DNA from: Leptospiraceae bacterium
Lineage (GTDB): Bacteria > Spirochaetota > Leptospiria > Leptospirales > Leptospiraceae
NCBI GenBank assembly: GCA_016708435.1
Contig: JADJFV010000001.1
Span: 868,001 to 932,000 of the forward strand
DNA length: 64,000 nt
Direction: 5' to 3'
Both the position numbers and the translations under genes were made by a program. This document shows, one piece after another, positions 25,108 through 33,584 of this stretch (positions are counted from its first letter, which is position 1; every line of letters starts with the position of its first letter). The notes below the pieces were generated by a model, which did no database searches, was not told the origin of the DNA, and worked only from the letters and a program-made list of their open reading frames with translations.

Positions 25108-25842
25108 ATGATACGCAATGAATCAACAATAAAAGCAAAAAGAAGAAAAGCAAATAAACATCCAGAAGAAAAAGATCTTAGTGATCGCTGGCTACTAACG
25201 TATGCAGATATGATTACATTGTTGTTGGGATTGTTTATTGTCATGTATTCAATCTCTACTGTTGATGCAGGAAAATTAAAGGCTGTCTCATCTGTTATTC
25301 GCGGTGGCTTTGGTCTTGATGAAGGCGGTGATTCTCTTGTCATGGATGGTTCATCTGGAATCATAAAAGACAAAGACTTAGTTCCTAAATCACAGATTTA
25401 TCGACTATGGGAAAGATTTCAAAGTAGTGTAAAACGGTTATTAATCTCTGATAAAGTAATTATAGATTTACAGAATAATGAAGAGTTGACTCTTACTCTT
25501 CCAGCTTCCTCACTAGGAGAGGGTAATATTAAGTTATCCAAAGAATCCGATGAGTTATTCTTAAAGCTCGCAGAAGTGACGCAAGACTTAAACATCGAAA
25601 TAGTTCTCCGCGTTCAAATTCCCTATTTGGAAACGATTGAAAACAAAAAAGATTTGAATAACTGGGCGTATAATTCTTATAGAGCATCTGTTATGGCAAA
25701 ATTTTTAAGTGAGAAATATGGAATTCCTGAATCTAGAATCGCAGTCCAAGGTCTTTCTGGTTTTAGAAAAAATGCAACGGCAGAAACTCCTGAGGAAGCA
25801 GCCAACCAAGAACGAATTGAAATCATGATAAGGAAACGTTAG
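25108..25842 (+). CDS. motB: MotB-type flagellar stator protein
   Basis: The ATG at 25108 is preferred over an upstream TTG. The 244-residue product has a basic cytoplasmic start. One membrane segment (YADMITLLLGLFIVMYSIS) includes Asp34, the proton-path Asp. A C-terminal OmpA-like peptidoglycan-binding domain follows (AYNSYRASVMAKFLSEKYG and RIAVQGLSGFRKN). This is the MotB layout. MotA is not adjacent; the only MotA-like sequence in the window is the soluble protein at 2546-2920. It may therefore pair with a MotA elsewhere, or be one of several MotB paralogues. Confidence 0.85.
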   Translation: MIRNESTIKAKRRKANKHPEEKDLSDRWLLTYADMITLLLGLFIVMYSISTVDAGKLKAVSSVIRGGFGLDEGGDSLVMDGSSGIIKDKDLVPKSQIYRLWERFQSSVKRLLISDKVIIDLQNNEELTLTLPASSLGEGNIKLSKESDELFLKLAEVTQDLNIEIVLRVQIPYLETIENKKDLNNWAYNSYRASVMAKFLSEKYGIPESRIAVQGLSGFRKNATAETPEEAANQERIEIMIRKR

Positions 25843-25853
25843 TAGGAATCTAA

Positions 25854-26258
25854 ATGAAAAAAATTTCCCTTTTATTTATCATTTCTCTTTTTGTATTAAG
25901 CAATTGCAAGAAAGGAAAGGAGCCAGAGTTCAATGATCCTGAGTGGAGAAAAGAATCTCTAGAAATTTCTTATAATATTTGCCAAAAGCTTGAATCCTGT
26001 ATGCAAGATGATTTTACAAAGATAAAGAAGAGTTTGCAGAATTACGCAAAATCAGAAGTAAAGCCAGAAAAGTGCAGCGAGAAAAATAAAAAGAGCAGAG
26101 TATTTTTACTAAAAGGAAATGATCCTACGTTGATCAAGCAAGTTGTTAGAGAGTGTTACTCCCAGATTCAGAAATTCTCCTGTGAAGAAATCAAATCTGG
26201 AAGCATTAAAGCAGATTCGACTTGCGAAAAGATGAGAAAATTTCAGCAAGGCGAATAG
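25854..26258 (+). CDS. Small Cys-containing lipoprotein
   Basis: The 134-residue product has a lipoprotein signal (KKISLLFIISLFVLSNC). Five further Cys residues are spaced along the helical body (ICQKLESC, KCSEKN, RECYSQIQKFSCEE and STCEKM). This layout occurs in families of small Leptospira lipoproteins of unknown function. The Cys probably form disulfides in the periplasm or at the surface. It follows motB by 11 bases and so may be co-transcribed with it. Confidence 0.72.
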   Translation: MKKISLLFIISLFVLSNCKKGKEPEFNDPEWRKESLEISYNICQKLESCMQDDFTKIKKSLQNYAKSEVKPEKCSEKNKKSRVFLLKGNDPTLIKQVVRECYSQIQKFSCEEIKSGSIKADSTCEKMRKFQQGE

Positions 26259-26266
26259 CTAAGAGA

Positions 26267-26794
26267 TTATTTAGTTAAAGAAGCCAATTCTTCTCGTAAA
26301 AGTTTTTCACTCTTCATCGAGTAGGCAACAATTTTAGTTTTGTTACCCTTTTGATTTTTTATTTCAAAGATTTCTCTTACCATTTTAAATTTTCTTCTGA
26401 TATGGTTAATAGCTGGTAAAGAAGTTTTGAACTTTTTAGCTAAGTCTCTATCTACAAGTTTCTTATCTAAATCAAAAATTTCTTCAATTTCTTTAATAGA
26501 CCATGTTTTCTTCGGAGTTGATCCAGGCTTTTTAAAATTAAAATCATTTATACGTTTTAAGTTTCTCTGCTTACTACCAAGAGATTTTTTCTTTCTCCAA
26601 TATGGATCTCTATTTCTTGCATAAGAAATATCTTCATACGTAAAATTGGTCTTAGCCAACCATTCAGAAGTAATGGTCGCTTTTTTTCCTGGAGGCAATT
26701 TACTGTTAATCGAAATAGCGATGTATTGCTCTGGAGTCTTAGCAGAAAGTAACTTAGTTCTTTCAGAACTGATTTTTGCTAGCGAAAGTTTCAT
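26267..26794 (-). CDS. Basic protein with a Myb/homeodomain-like helix region
   Basis: The 175-residue product is highly basic and has no membrane segment. Residues about 100-140 (WSIKEIEEIFDLDKKLVDRD, then LAKKFKTSLPAINHIRRKF) match the pattern of SANT/Myb or HTH DNA-binding domains (W-x-x-x-E, then a helix-turn-helix ending in RRK). It is convergent with the lipoprotein gene, eight bases away. Targets are unknown. Confidence 0.6.
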   Translation of the reverse strand: MKLSLAKISSERTKLLSAKTPEQYIAISINSKLPPGKKATITSEWLAKTNFTYEDISYARNRDPYWRKKKSLGSKQRNLKRINDFNFKKPGSTPKKTWSIKEIEEIFDLDKKLVDRDLAKKFKTSLPAINHIRRKFKMVREIFEIKNQKGNKTKIVAYSMKSEKLLREELASLTK

Positions 26795-26965
26795 TCTTTA
26801 ATTCACCTTATTTAAAAAAATATATGCTGCTGATACTTTGACCAACTATGTTCTCTATTTCGACAATAAAATTCATCAACTTGAGATTTTTTAGCATATG
26901 TAAAAATTTGATTCCATAGTATCACGAAGTGAATAGGTGTGAATCAATATTTTAAAAATAAGTTA

Positions 26966-27838
26966 TTACAGTTCTGTTTTTTCGCACAGCATAGTATTGT
27001 AAACCCGTAGAATTTCGGGCACCATCTTCGTGGGCAAACCCTTGTTATTTATTAAACAACCTTCGGAGCGGCAACTCGCGTGTATGATTCCATCTTTGTT
27101 TTGAATTTCTTGCCAGTAAGTGATTCTCAGTGGCGTTGTTTTGACTAACCATGTTTTAATAAATAATTCTTCAAAAAGAAAAGAAGGCTTTAAAAATTGA
27201 ATTTCCGTTTTGTATAACACAAATGTTAGATTTAACTTTTTAAAAAACAATAAATCAGGAAATAGACTTCGTCTAAAATTCCAACGTCCAATTTCAAAGT
27301 AGTTTGCATAGACTGCATTATTTACATGTTGAAAAGAATCTAGTTCGTAAGGACGAACTTCTACTTTAATTTGATTTAGCGGATAGCATTCATTAGTCGT
27401 AAAATTTTTTTCAGAGTGTAAGGCGGGAATATTTTCATGTAAGCCTTGTCCAAACTTTTTGGCAAACTCCAGAGTTGCGTCTAATGAGGATTTGTCTTTC
27501 GCATGGTATGCCCAATAAGCATCTGCTTCAAAACAAAGAGATTCATCTTCTCTATATATTTCTTGTCTTAGAATACCGCGTATTTTCTTCGTTTGAATTT
27601 GTTTACTTCTGACGGTCAACTTCTCTGGATAAAGCACCTGTTGTTTATAATGACAGACATATTTATAAAGTATCATTTCTACGTTGGCAGTGTGAACTTC
27701 ATTTATTGGGAAATTTTGATTTTCCATCATATGGACACGCGCTTCTTCGAGATAGCGCAGATAATTGGCGTTATTCACATGAAGACTAGAATCTAATTCT
27801 GAATGGCGTGTGGTAAGTTTATATTCGTAGATTTGCAT
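26966..27838 (-). CDS. Double-hotdog acyl-CoA/acyl-ACP thioesterase
   Basis: The ATG at 27838 is one base after the icmF stop. An upstream GTG would overlap icmF. The product (290 residues) contains two hotdog units. The first has the 4HBT pattern DSSLHVNNANYLRYLEEAR. The second repeats it as DSFQHVNNAVYANYFEIGR. Each has the Asp and His-Val-Asn-Asn residues of the thioesterase active region. It belongs to the acyl-ACP or acyl-CoA thioesterase group. Its tight linkage to icmF suggests release or trimming of branched acyl-CoA products. The substrate is not known. Confidence 0.78.
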   Translation of the reverse strand: MQIYEYKLTTRHSELDSSLHVNNANYLRYLEEARVHMMENQNFPINEVHTANVEMILYKYVCHYKQQVLYPEKLTVRSKQIQTKKIRGILRQEIYREDESLCFEADAYWAYHAKDKSSLDATLEFAKKFGQGLHENIPALHSEKNFTTNECYPLNQIKVEVRPYELDSFQHVNNAVYANYFEIGRWNFRRSLFPDLLFFKKLNLTFVLYKTEIQFLKPSFLFEELFIKTWLVKTTPLRITYWQEIQNKDGIIHASCRSEGCLINNKGLPTKMVPEILRVYNTMLCEKTEL

Positions 27839-27839
27839 T

Positions 27840-30800
27840 TTACATATTTCTTCGGTATTGTCCACCTACTTCATATAAGGCACGGGTCATTTGTCCTAAT
27901 GAGAGATACCTACTAACGTCCATAAGAGTAGAGAATAGATTTTCATTTTTGATAGCAGAAAGTTTTAGATGTTTAATTTTTTCTTCTGATATACTGGAAT
28001 GAATTTTGTGAAGGTTTTGAATATTACTAATTTGCAAATCCTTTTCTTCGCGAGTAGATCGGATAATTTCTTCTGGGATAATAGTAGGAGAGCCTTTGCT
28101 ATTTAAAAAAGTATTTACTCCAATGATTGGAAACTCTCCAGAGTGTTTTAGATGCTCGTAATAGAGAGACTCATCTTGGATTTTGTTTCGTTGATACATT
28201 GTTTCCATTGCACCTAAAACTCCACCGCGCTCCGAAATACGAACAAATTCTTGCATGACTCTTTCTTCCACTAAATCAGTCAGCTCTTCAATGATAAAAC
28301 TTCCCTGCAATGGATTTTCATTTTTTGCTAAACCCATTTCTCTATTGATGATGAGTTGAATTGCCATTGCCCGTCGAACAGATTCTTCTGTTGGAGTAGT
28401 GATTGCTTCGTCGAATGCATTTGTATGAAGTGAATTACAATTATCATAAAGTGCGGTTAATGCTTGTAAGGTCGTGCGAATATCATTGAATTCAATTTCT
28501 TGTGCGTGTAAAGATCTGCCTGATGTTTGAATATGATATTTTAATAACTGACTTCTTACTTGCCCTTTGTATTTATTCTTAATTGCTTTCGCCCAAATTC
28601 TTCTAGCAACTCTACCTAATACACTATACTCAGGATCCATTCCATTGGAAAAAAAGAAAGATAAGTTCGGAGCAAAATCATCTATCTTCATTCCGCGAGA
28701 AAGATAATATTCTACATAAGTAAAACCATTTGAGAGTGTGAGTGCAAGTTGCGTAATAGGATTAGCTCCTGCTTCCGCAATATGATAACCCGAAATCGAA
28801 ACAGAATAAAAATTTCTAACCTTATTCTGGATAAAGTATTCTTGAATGTCTCCCATCAGTTTGAGAGCAAATTCAGTGGAGAAAATACAAGTGTTTTGTG
28901 CTTGATCTTCCTTCAGTATATCAGCTTGAACAGTTCCTCTGATTTTAGAAATTGCATCCGCTTTAATTTTTTCGTATACTTCTTGCGGCAAAACCATATC
29001 ACCCGTAACACCGAGTAAAAGTAAGCCTAATCCATTATGATGACTTGGTAAATCACCCGCATATTTTGGTTTAACCGCAGAACTTCCCTCATAAATCTTT
29101 GCGATCTTTGATTCTACTTCTGACTTTATGCCCTGTTCGCGAATATATATTTCACATTGTTGGTCAATGACTGCATTTAGAAAAAAAGCAAGAAGCATTG
29201 GAGCAGGTCCATTGATAGTCATTGAGACTGACGCAGTTGGCTTGCACAAATCAAAACCAGAATACAGTTTTTTAATATCATCAAGCGAAGCTATGGAAAC
29301 ACCTGAATTTCCAATCTTACCATAAATATCCATGCGCTTATCTGGATTTTCTCCATATAGAGTCACGGAATCAAATGCCGTAGAGAGGCGAATAATATTT
29401 TGCCCCTTTGTTATGTAATGAAAGCGTTTGTTGGTTCTTTCCGGTCCACCTTCTCCTGCAAACATTCTAGTAGGATCTTCTTCTGCCCGTTTAAACGGAT
29501 AGACACCAGCGGTAAATGGAAATTCACCGGGAACGTTTTCTTGCAAGCTCCAATGAAGTATATCACCCCAATCTTTAAATCTTGGAAGTGAAATTTTTGG
29601 AATGTCTAATTCGGAAAGTGATTTTGTATAATTGGAAACTCTAATTTCTTTGTCTCTGACTTTGTAGATAAAGTTTTCAGATTTATAATTTGAAATTTTG
29701 CCTTCCCATGATTCCAAAATTGCTTTGCATTCAGGATGAAGTTGTGATTCTAGAGATTGATAGTATTTTAATAATTCTGTAACACCGAAAGAGGTAAATT
29801 GATTTGCGTTTAAAGAAAGATGTTTATGAAAAGACAAATCTACTGGAGAAGTTTTGGATTTTATATCTGGATCAAGAATCTCAATTGCACCTTTGAGTTG
29901 ATACATCTTGCTTGCAATCTCAGACTGCTCATGGGTAAACTTCTTGTAATCCTCATTTCCATTTGCAATTTCTGAAAGATAACGTGTTCTATTTTGTGGA
30001 ACAATACTGAGTGAAAAATTTTTAGTATCTGATTTTGACTTAAGATCAATAAACGTTTTGGATTGTAATGGTATTTGTGTCTTTTGTTCTATTATTTCGA
30101 GTAATGCGCAGAAAAATCGATTCATCCCTGCATCATTGAACTGAGAAGCGATAGTTCCATAGATAGGCATCGATTCAATTTTTGTTTCAAAGAGTTGATG
30201 ATTTCTTTGATATTGCTTGGCAACAGAGCGAAGTGCGTCTTCAGCACCAAAGCGATCAAATTTATTTATCACAACTAAATCAGCAAAATCAAGCATATCA
30301 ATTTTTTCTAATTGAGTAGCAGCACCAAATTCAGGAGTCATCGCATAAATACTAATATCCGCTATCTCAGTAATCATAGAGTCAGACTGTCCAATCCCCG
30401 CTGTCTCTATAAAGATAATGTCAAAGTAAGCTGCTCTAAATAGTTTTACAATTTCAGAAATATGTTTATTTACGGAAAGATTTGCTTCTCTAGTAGCTAG
30501 GGAGCGCATGAATACATTTGGATGATCGATCGAATTCATGCGAATTCTATCACCTAGAAGCGCTCCGCCTGTTTTCTTTTTACTGGGGTCAATGGAGATA
30601 ATTCCTATTTGCCTGTCAGGGAAATCCGTCAAGAAGCGACGAATTAATTCATCGGTGATTGATGATTTTCCAGCTCCACCTGTTCCTGTTAAACCAATGA
30701 TTGGTGTATTGGAATTTTCTTTTAGTTGGAGATTATTTTTCAACTCGGAAGGAATTTCTTCTGAGTTATCTAGAATGGAAATTGCTTTTGCTAAAAGTAT

Positions 30801-31283
30801 TTCCCTGTGTTGTGAATAATCTTCGTTAGTCGTATATCGTCCATTGGGAAAATCAGATTTTATAAGTAAATCATTGATCATTCCTTGTAGACCCATTGCT
30901 CTACCATCATCAGGAGAATAAATCCTGCAAATCCCGTAGTCATGCAATTCTTTCATTTCGGAAGGAAGAATGGTTCCTCCTCCTCCTCCAAAAATACGAA
31001 TATGAGTTGAATTTCTTTCTTTTAATAAATCAAATATGTATTTAAAAAATTCAATATGCCCACCTTGGTAGGAGGTAATAGCGATTGCCTGCACATCTTC
31101 TTGGATAGCGCAATCTACTATTTCTTTTGCTGATCTATTATGACCTAAGTGAATGACTTCTACTCCACTGGATTGTAGAATACGACGCATAACATTGATA
31201 CTGGCATCGTGCCCGTCAAACAAGGATGTAGAAGTTACAATTCGTATTTTATGTTTTGTTTGATAAGGCGAAGTAGAATCCAT
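27840..31283 (-). CDS. icmF: Fused isobutyryl-CoA mutase (IcmF-type)
   Basis: The 1147-residue protein fuses three parts. The N-terminal B12-binding domain has DGHDAS (Asp23, His25), TSYQGGH and FGGGGGT. A MeaB/MeaI-like GTPase follows with GLTGTGGAGKSSITDEL and NKFD. The C-terminal half is a mutase large domain (YPFKRAEEDPTRMFAGEGGP, ISGYHIAEAGANPITQLALT). This is the IcmF architecture: an adenosylcobalamin-dependent mutase with its own G-protein chaperone. It interconverts isobutyryl- and n-butyryl-CoA, and sometimes isovaleryl- and pivalyl-CoA. The length is in the family range. It overlaps the zinc-ribbon gene by one base and precedes the thioesterase by one base, so all three are one operon. 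Confidence 0.93.
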   Translation of the reverse strand: MDSTSPYQTKHKIRIVTSTSLFDGHDASINVMRRILQSSGVEVIHLGHNRSAKEIVDCAIQEDVQAIAITSYQGGHIEFFKYIFDLLKERNSTHIRIFGGGGGTILPSEMKELHDYGICRIYSPDDGRAMGLQGMINDLLIKSDFPNGRYTTNEDYSQHREILLAKAISILDNSEEIPSELKNNLQLKENSNTPIIGLTGTGGAGKSSITDELIRRFLTDFPDRQIGIISIDPSKKKTGGALLGDRIRMNSIDHPNVFMRSLATREANLSVNKHISEIVKLFRAAYFDIIFIETAGIGQSDSMITEIADISIYAMTPEFGAATQLEKIDMLDFADLVVINKFDRFGAEDALRSVAKQYQRNHQLFETKIESMPIYGTIASQFNDAGMNRFFCALLEIIEQKTQIPLQSKTFIDLKSKSDTKNFSLSIVPQNRTRYLSEIANGNEDYKKFTHEQSEIASKMYQLKGAIEILDPDIKSKTSPVDLSFHKHLSLNANQFTSFGVTELLKYYQSLESQLHPECKAILESWEGKISNYKSENFIYKVRDKEIRVSNYTKSLSELDIPKISLPRFKDWGDILHWSLQENVPGEFPFTAGVYPFKRAEEDPTRMFAGEGGPERTNKRFHYITKGQNIIRLSTAFDSVTLYGENPDKRMDIYGKIGNSGVSIASLDDIKKLYSGFDLCKPTASVSMTINGPAPMLLAFFLNAVIDQQCEIYIREQGIKSEVESKIAKIYEGSSAVKPKYAGDLPSHHNGLGLLLLGVTGDMVLPQEVYEKIKADAISKIRGTVQADILKEDQAQNTCIFSTEFALKLMGDIQEYFIQNKVRNFYSVSISGYHIAEAGANPITQLALTLSNGFTYVEYYLSRGMKIDDFAPNLSFFFSNGMDPEYSVLGRVARRIWAKAIKNKYKGQVRSQLLKYHIQTSGRSLHAQEIEFNDIRTTLQALTALYDNCNSLHTNAFDEAITTPTEESVRRAMAIQLIINREMGLAKNENPLQGSFIIEELTDLVEERVMQEFVRISERGGVLGAMETMYQRNKIQDESLYYEHLKHSGEFPIIGVNTFLNSKGSPTIIPEEIIRSTREEKDLQISNIQNLHKIHSSISEEKIKHLKLSAIKNENLFSTLMDVSRYLSLGQMTRALYEVGGQYRRNM

Positions 31284-31603
31284 TAGCTTTTGAAAAGATC
31301 TTTGACAGCGTCTTTTGCTGTAGCGTGCACATAGTCTTCTTTTTCGATCAAAGTAAGATTCAGATTCATTTCTTGGATTCTTCCGAGAATTTTTTTAACG
31401 TCATCCATACCCTTCAGGTTGGTGGTGACATATTTGAAGACGGTTTTACATCCTGGACATTCTTTATCTTTTAGATAATTTAAGCCAAGTTGCTTACAAT
31501 TGGCACAGGAACCGTATAAATCATCGATTAATAATAGATGCTTCTTTACATCGATCGGATCAAAGGCTGTCCAAACACGAACAAATGTTTTCTTGTCTGC
31601 CAT
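31283..31603 (-). CDS. Small zinc-ribbon protein in the icmF operon
   Basis: The ATG at 31603 (MADKKTFVRVW) is preferred over an upstream alternative at 31639. The 106-residue product has paired CxxC motifs (CANC and CPGC, 15 residues apart), which predict a zinc ribbon. A C-terminal helical part follows (MDDVKKILGRIQEM). Its stop codon shares a base with the icmF start (TAATG). It could be an accessory or regulatory protein for IcmF, but no family name is known to me. Its function is inferred only from the operon. Confidence 0.65.
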   Translation of the reverse strand: MADKKTFVRVWTAFDPIDVKKHLLLIDDLYGSCANCKQLGLNYLKDKECPGCKTVFKYVTTNLKGMDDVKKILGRIQEMNLNLTLIEKEDYVHATAKDAVKDLFKS

Positions 31604-31821
31604 AAATCTTAGAATGAAAAAATATTTTACCAGTGTCAATATAAAATACTATTATTTGAATTATTTTTTGAAGAAGGAATTCTTCGTATTAAAAAAGACT
31701 TCTTATAATCAGCAATAAACATACTAATTCAATTCTCCCAGATTTCAGAAGAGCCCAAATCATTAATATATACAAGAAAACATCTAACAATTAATTGGAA
31801 AAAATCTAGAGAGGATTGTAG

Positions 31822-31870
31822 GAATCTTTAATTAAATTTTTTTATTTTTCCAAAAAAAAATTAAAGATTC
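31822..31870. repeat. Long inverted repeat with 12-bp arms
   Basis: The arms gaatctttaatt (31822-31833) and aattaaagattc (31859-31870) are perfectly complementary, and the inner T-run and A-run can extend the stem. It is a candidate DNA-unwinding element or bidirectional structure between divergent operons. Confidence 0.6.
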
Positions 31871-31897
31871 AATTTAGTAAAATCATTCGTTTTTTGT

Positions 31898-31919
31898 TAC
31901 ATTAGAATATTCTAATGTA
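31898..31919. promoter_or_regulatory. Perfect 22-bp palindrome, possible operator
   Basis: Bases 31898-31919 form a perfect palindrome with half-unit tacattagaat. The end word taatgta is repeated directly at 31914 and again at 31922. A palindrome with an extra half-site between divergent genes looks like a repressor operator. It lies about 200 bases upstream of dnaA. Confidence 0.5.
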
Positions 31920-32120
31920 CTAATGTATTTACAAACCATATTAATAAAGAATAATTTTACTTTTCTAAACTGTACCATTAAAAAAAAAAAATAAAAATTT
32001 TTCATTAGAAACCTATGGTCATCATTCGTCCTATTTTTATTTTCCGAGTACACTTTTTTCTTAAAAATTAGATTTTACTGTTTATGAATTTCGATACATT
32101 GAATATGTTGTTTTTCAGTC

Positions 32121-33455
32121 ATGCGTGTTTTAACAGGAGGGAATTTGGAATCAATCTGGCCTAAGATTTTAGATGAAGTTTCAAAACAAATTCCTGCTAT
32201 GTATTTTGAACCTTTCATCTCTCCGCTATCATTTGTAGAGTTCAAAGATGATAGTTTGATAATCAAAGCACCTTCTTCCCTAATAAAAAATCATGTAGAA
32301 AAGAAATATCAAACTGTAATTGCCGATGCTGCCGAGAAAGTTGGTGGATCAAAATTTAAAATACAAATTCATGTTGACTCTAATGATACTCCAATTGCAA
32401 GCTTCATTGATACAAAGTTTAAAGAAGATTCATTTCCTTTCAATCCAGATTATATTCTAGAAAAATTTATACTGAGTGACTCCAATCGCATGGCCTATAT
32501 GGCTTGCAAAGATGCAATTGAGAATCCTGGAAAACAAAATCCTATCTATATTCATGGAAAAGTGAGTGTGGGTAAGACATATTTGCTTCACGCAATAGGA
32601 AATTCTTTAACACAGAATCATCCTGATAAGCCAATCAAATACATTTCCATTTCTGATTTCCTTTCTGAATTTGTATTTAATGTTCAGAACAGACAAGCTA
32701 TGGATGCATTCAAATTAAAGTATCAATCTTATCACACTTTAATCATTGATGATATTCAAAACCTCAATAGCACTGCTGAAAAGACACAAGAAGAATTCTT
32801 TGCCATATTTAATTACCTGTTTGATCGCAAAAGACAGATTATCCTCGCAGCGGATAGACCAATTTCTGAGTTGCCAATCAGCGAAAGACTTCGTTCTAGA
32901 TTTATTACCGGTTGTCAGGTGGAAATTCAAGCACCTGATGAAACAGTTCGAATTGGTATTTTAAAACAAAAGTCAAAGGAAGCGAATCTGCAATTAAGCG
33001 ATACAGCTATTCAATTTATTTCTGATAATTTCCAGACAGACACAAGAGCCTTGCTTGGATGTTTAAATGATTTACAGCTATATAAGAAAACCTTTTCTTT
33101 GTTGTTTGTGAGTGATGAGAAGGTAAAAGAATTACTTGAAAATCGCCTTCATAAGAGCAAAGATTTGGATATAAATCATGAAAAGATTATTGATTTGGTA
33201 TGTGAACGTTACACGCAATCAAAGAAAGACATTTTAAGTAAAAGTAGAAAGGCGGAATATATAATTCCTCGCCATATTTGTATGTATTTGCTTTTTGAAG
33301 TATGTAATATGAACAAGACTTTAATCGGACGAGTATTTAATACCAAGCATACAACAGTAATCAGTGCAATCAATCGAATCAAAGAAATGATGAAGGATGA
33401 TTTAAGTTTTAGAAAGACAGTGAACTCCTTTAAATCCCAATTCGAATACAAATAG
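32121..33455 (+). CDS. dnaA: Chromosomal replication initiator DnaA
   Basis: The 444-residue protein has the four DnaA domains. Domain I is the helical start (LESIWPKILDEVSKQIP). The AAA+ domain follows with Walker A GKVSVGKTYLLH and Walker B LIIDDIQNL. The duplex-DNA-binding domain IV has IGRVFNTKHTTVISAINRI. The usual RDHTTV is TKHTTV here. That form, without the Asp, is also what I recall of Leptospira DnaA and may alter DnaA-box choice. The ATG at 32121 has no ribosome site. An AGGAGG at 32135 lies four bases before an in-frame TTG at 32145, which is an alternative start. dnaN and recF do not follow; a lipoprotein gene does. Confidence 0.88.
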   Translation: MRVLTGGNLESIWPKILDEVSKQIPAMYFEPFISPLSFVEFKDDSLIIKAPSSLIKNHVEKKYQTVIADAAEKVGGSKFKIQIHVDSNDTPIASFIDTKFKEDSFPFNPDYILEKFILSDSNRMAYMACKDAIENPGKQNPIYIHGKVSVGKTYLLHAIGNSLTQNHPDKPIKYISISDFLSEFVFNVQNRQAMDAFKLKYQSYHTLIIDDIQNLNSTAEKTQEEFFAIFNYLFDRKRQIILAADRPISELPISERLRSRFITGCQVEIQAPDETVRIGILKQKSKEANLQLSDTAIQFISDNFQTDTRALLGCLNDLQLYKKTFSLLFVSDEKVKELLENRLHKSKDLDINHEKIIDLVCERYTQSKKDILSKSRKAEYIIPRHICMYLLFEVCNMNKTLIGRVFNTKHTTVISAINRIKEMMKDDLSFRKTVNSFKSQFEYK

Positions 33456-33584
33456 TTTTCAATCTCAATGCAATTTTAAACTTCATCTCATAATTCCTCT
33501 ACCGCAAAAAAAATAGTTGGCTTTGTAAAATTACAAAGAAGGTGAATCCTTTTTTGAGTCAAAACTATTGTGAGTAGGTTGAAA

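Larger units (their letters stand above)
31604..32120. other. AT-rich divergent intergenic region upstream of dnaA
   Basis: About 517 bases lie between the minus-strand zinc-ribbon operon and dnaA. The region is strongly AT-rich, with A- and T-runs at 31836-31860 and 31980-31993. It includes a 12-bp inverted repeat and a 22-bp palindrome. No consensus DnaA box (TTATCCACA or close) was found, so an origin is possible but unproved. Confidence 0.45.

Noticed and set aside
27593..31718. Several plus-strand frames opposite icmF and its thioesterase and zinc-ribbon genes
   Set aside because: All are short, without motifs, and mirror well-supported minus-strand genes.
31604..32120. Calling this region oriC
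   Set aside because: No DnaA boxes fit the consensus, and the flanking genes are not the usual dnaN/recF/gyrB set. AT-richness alone is not enough.
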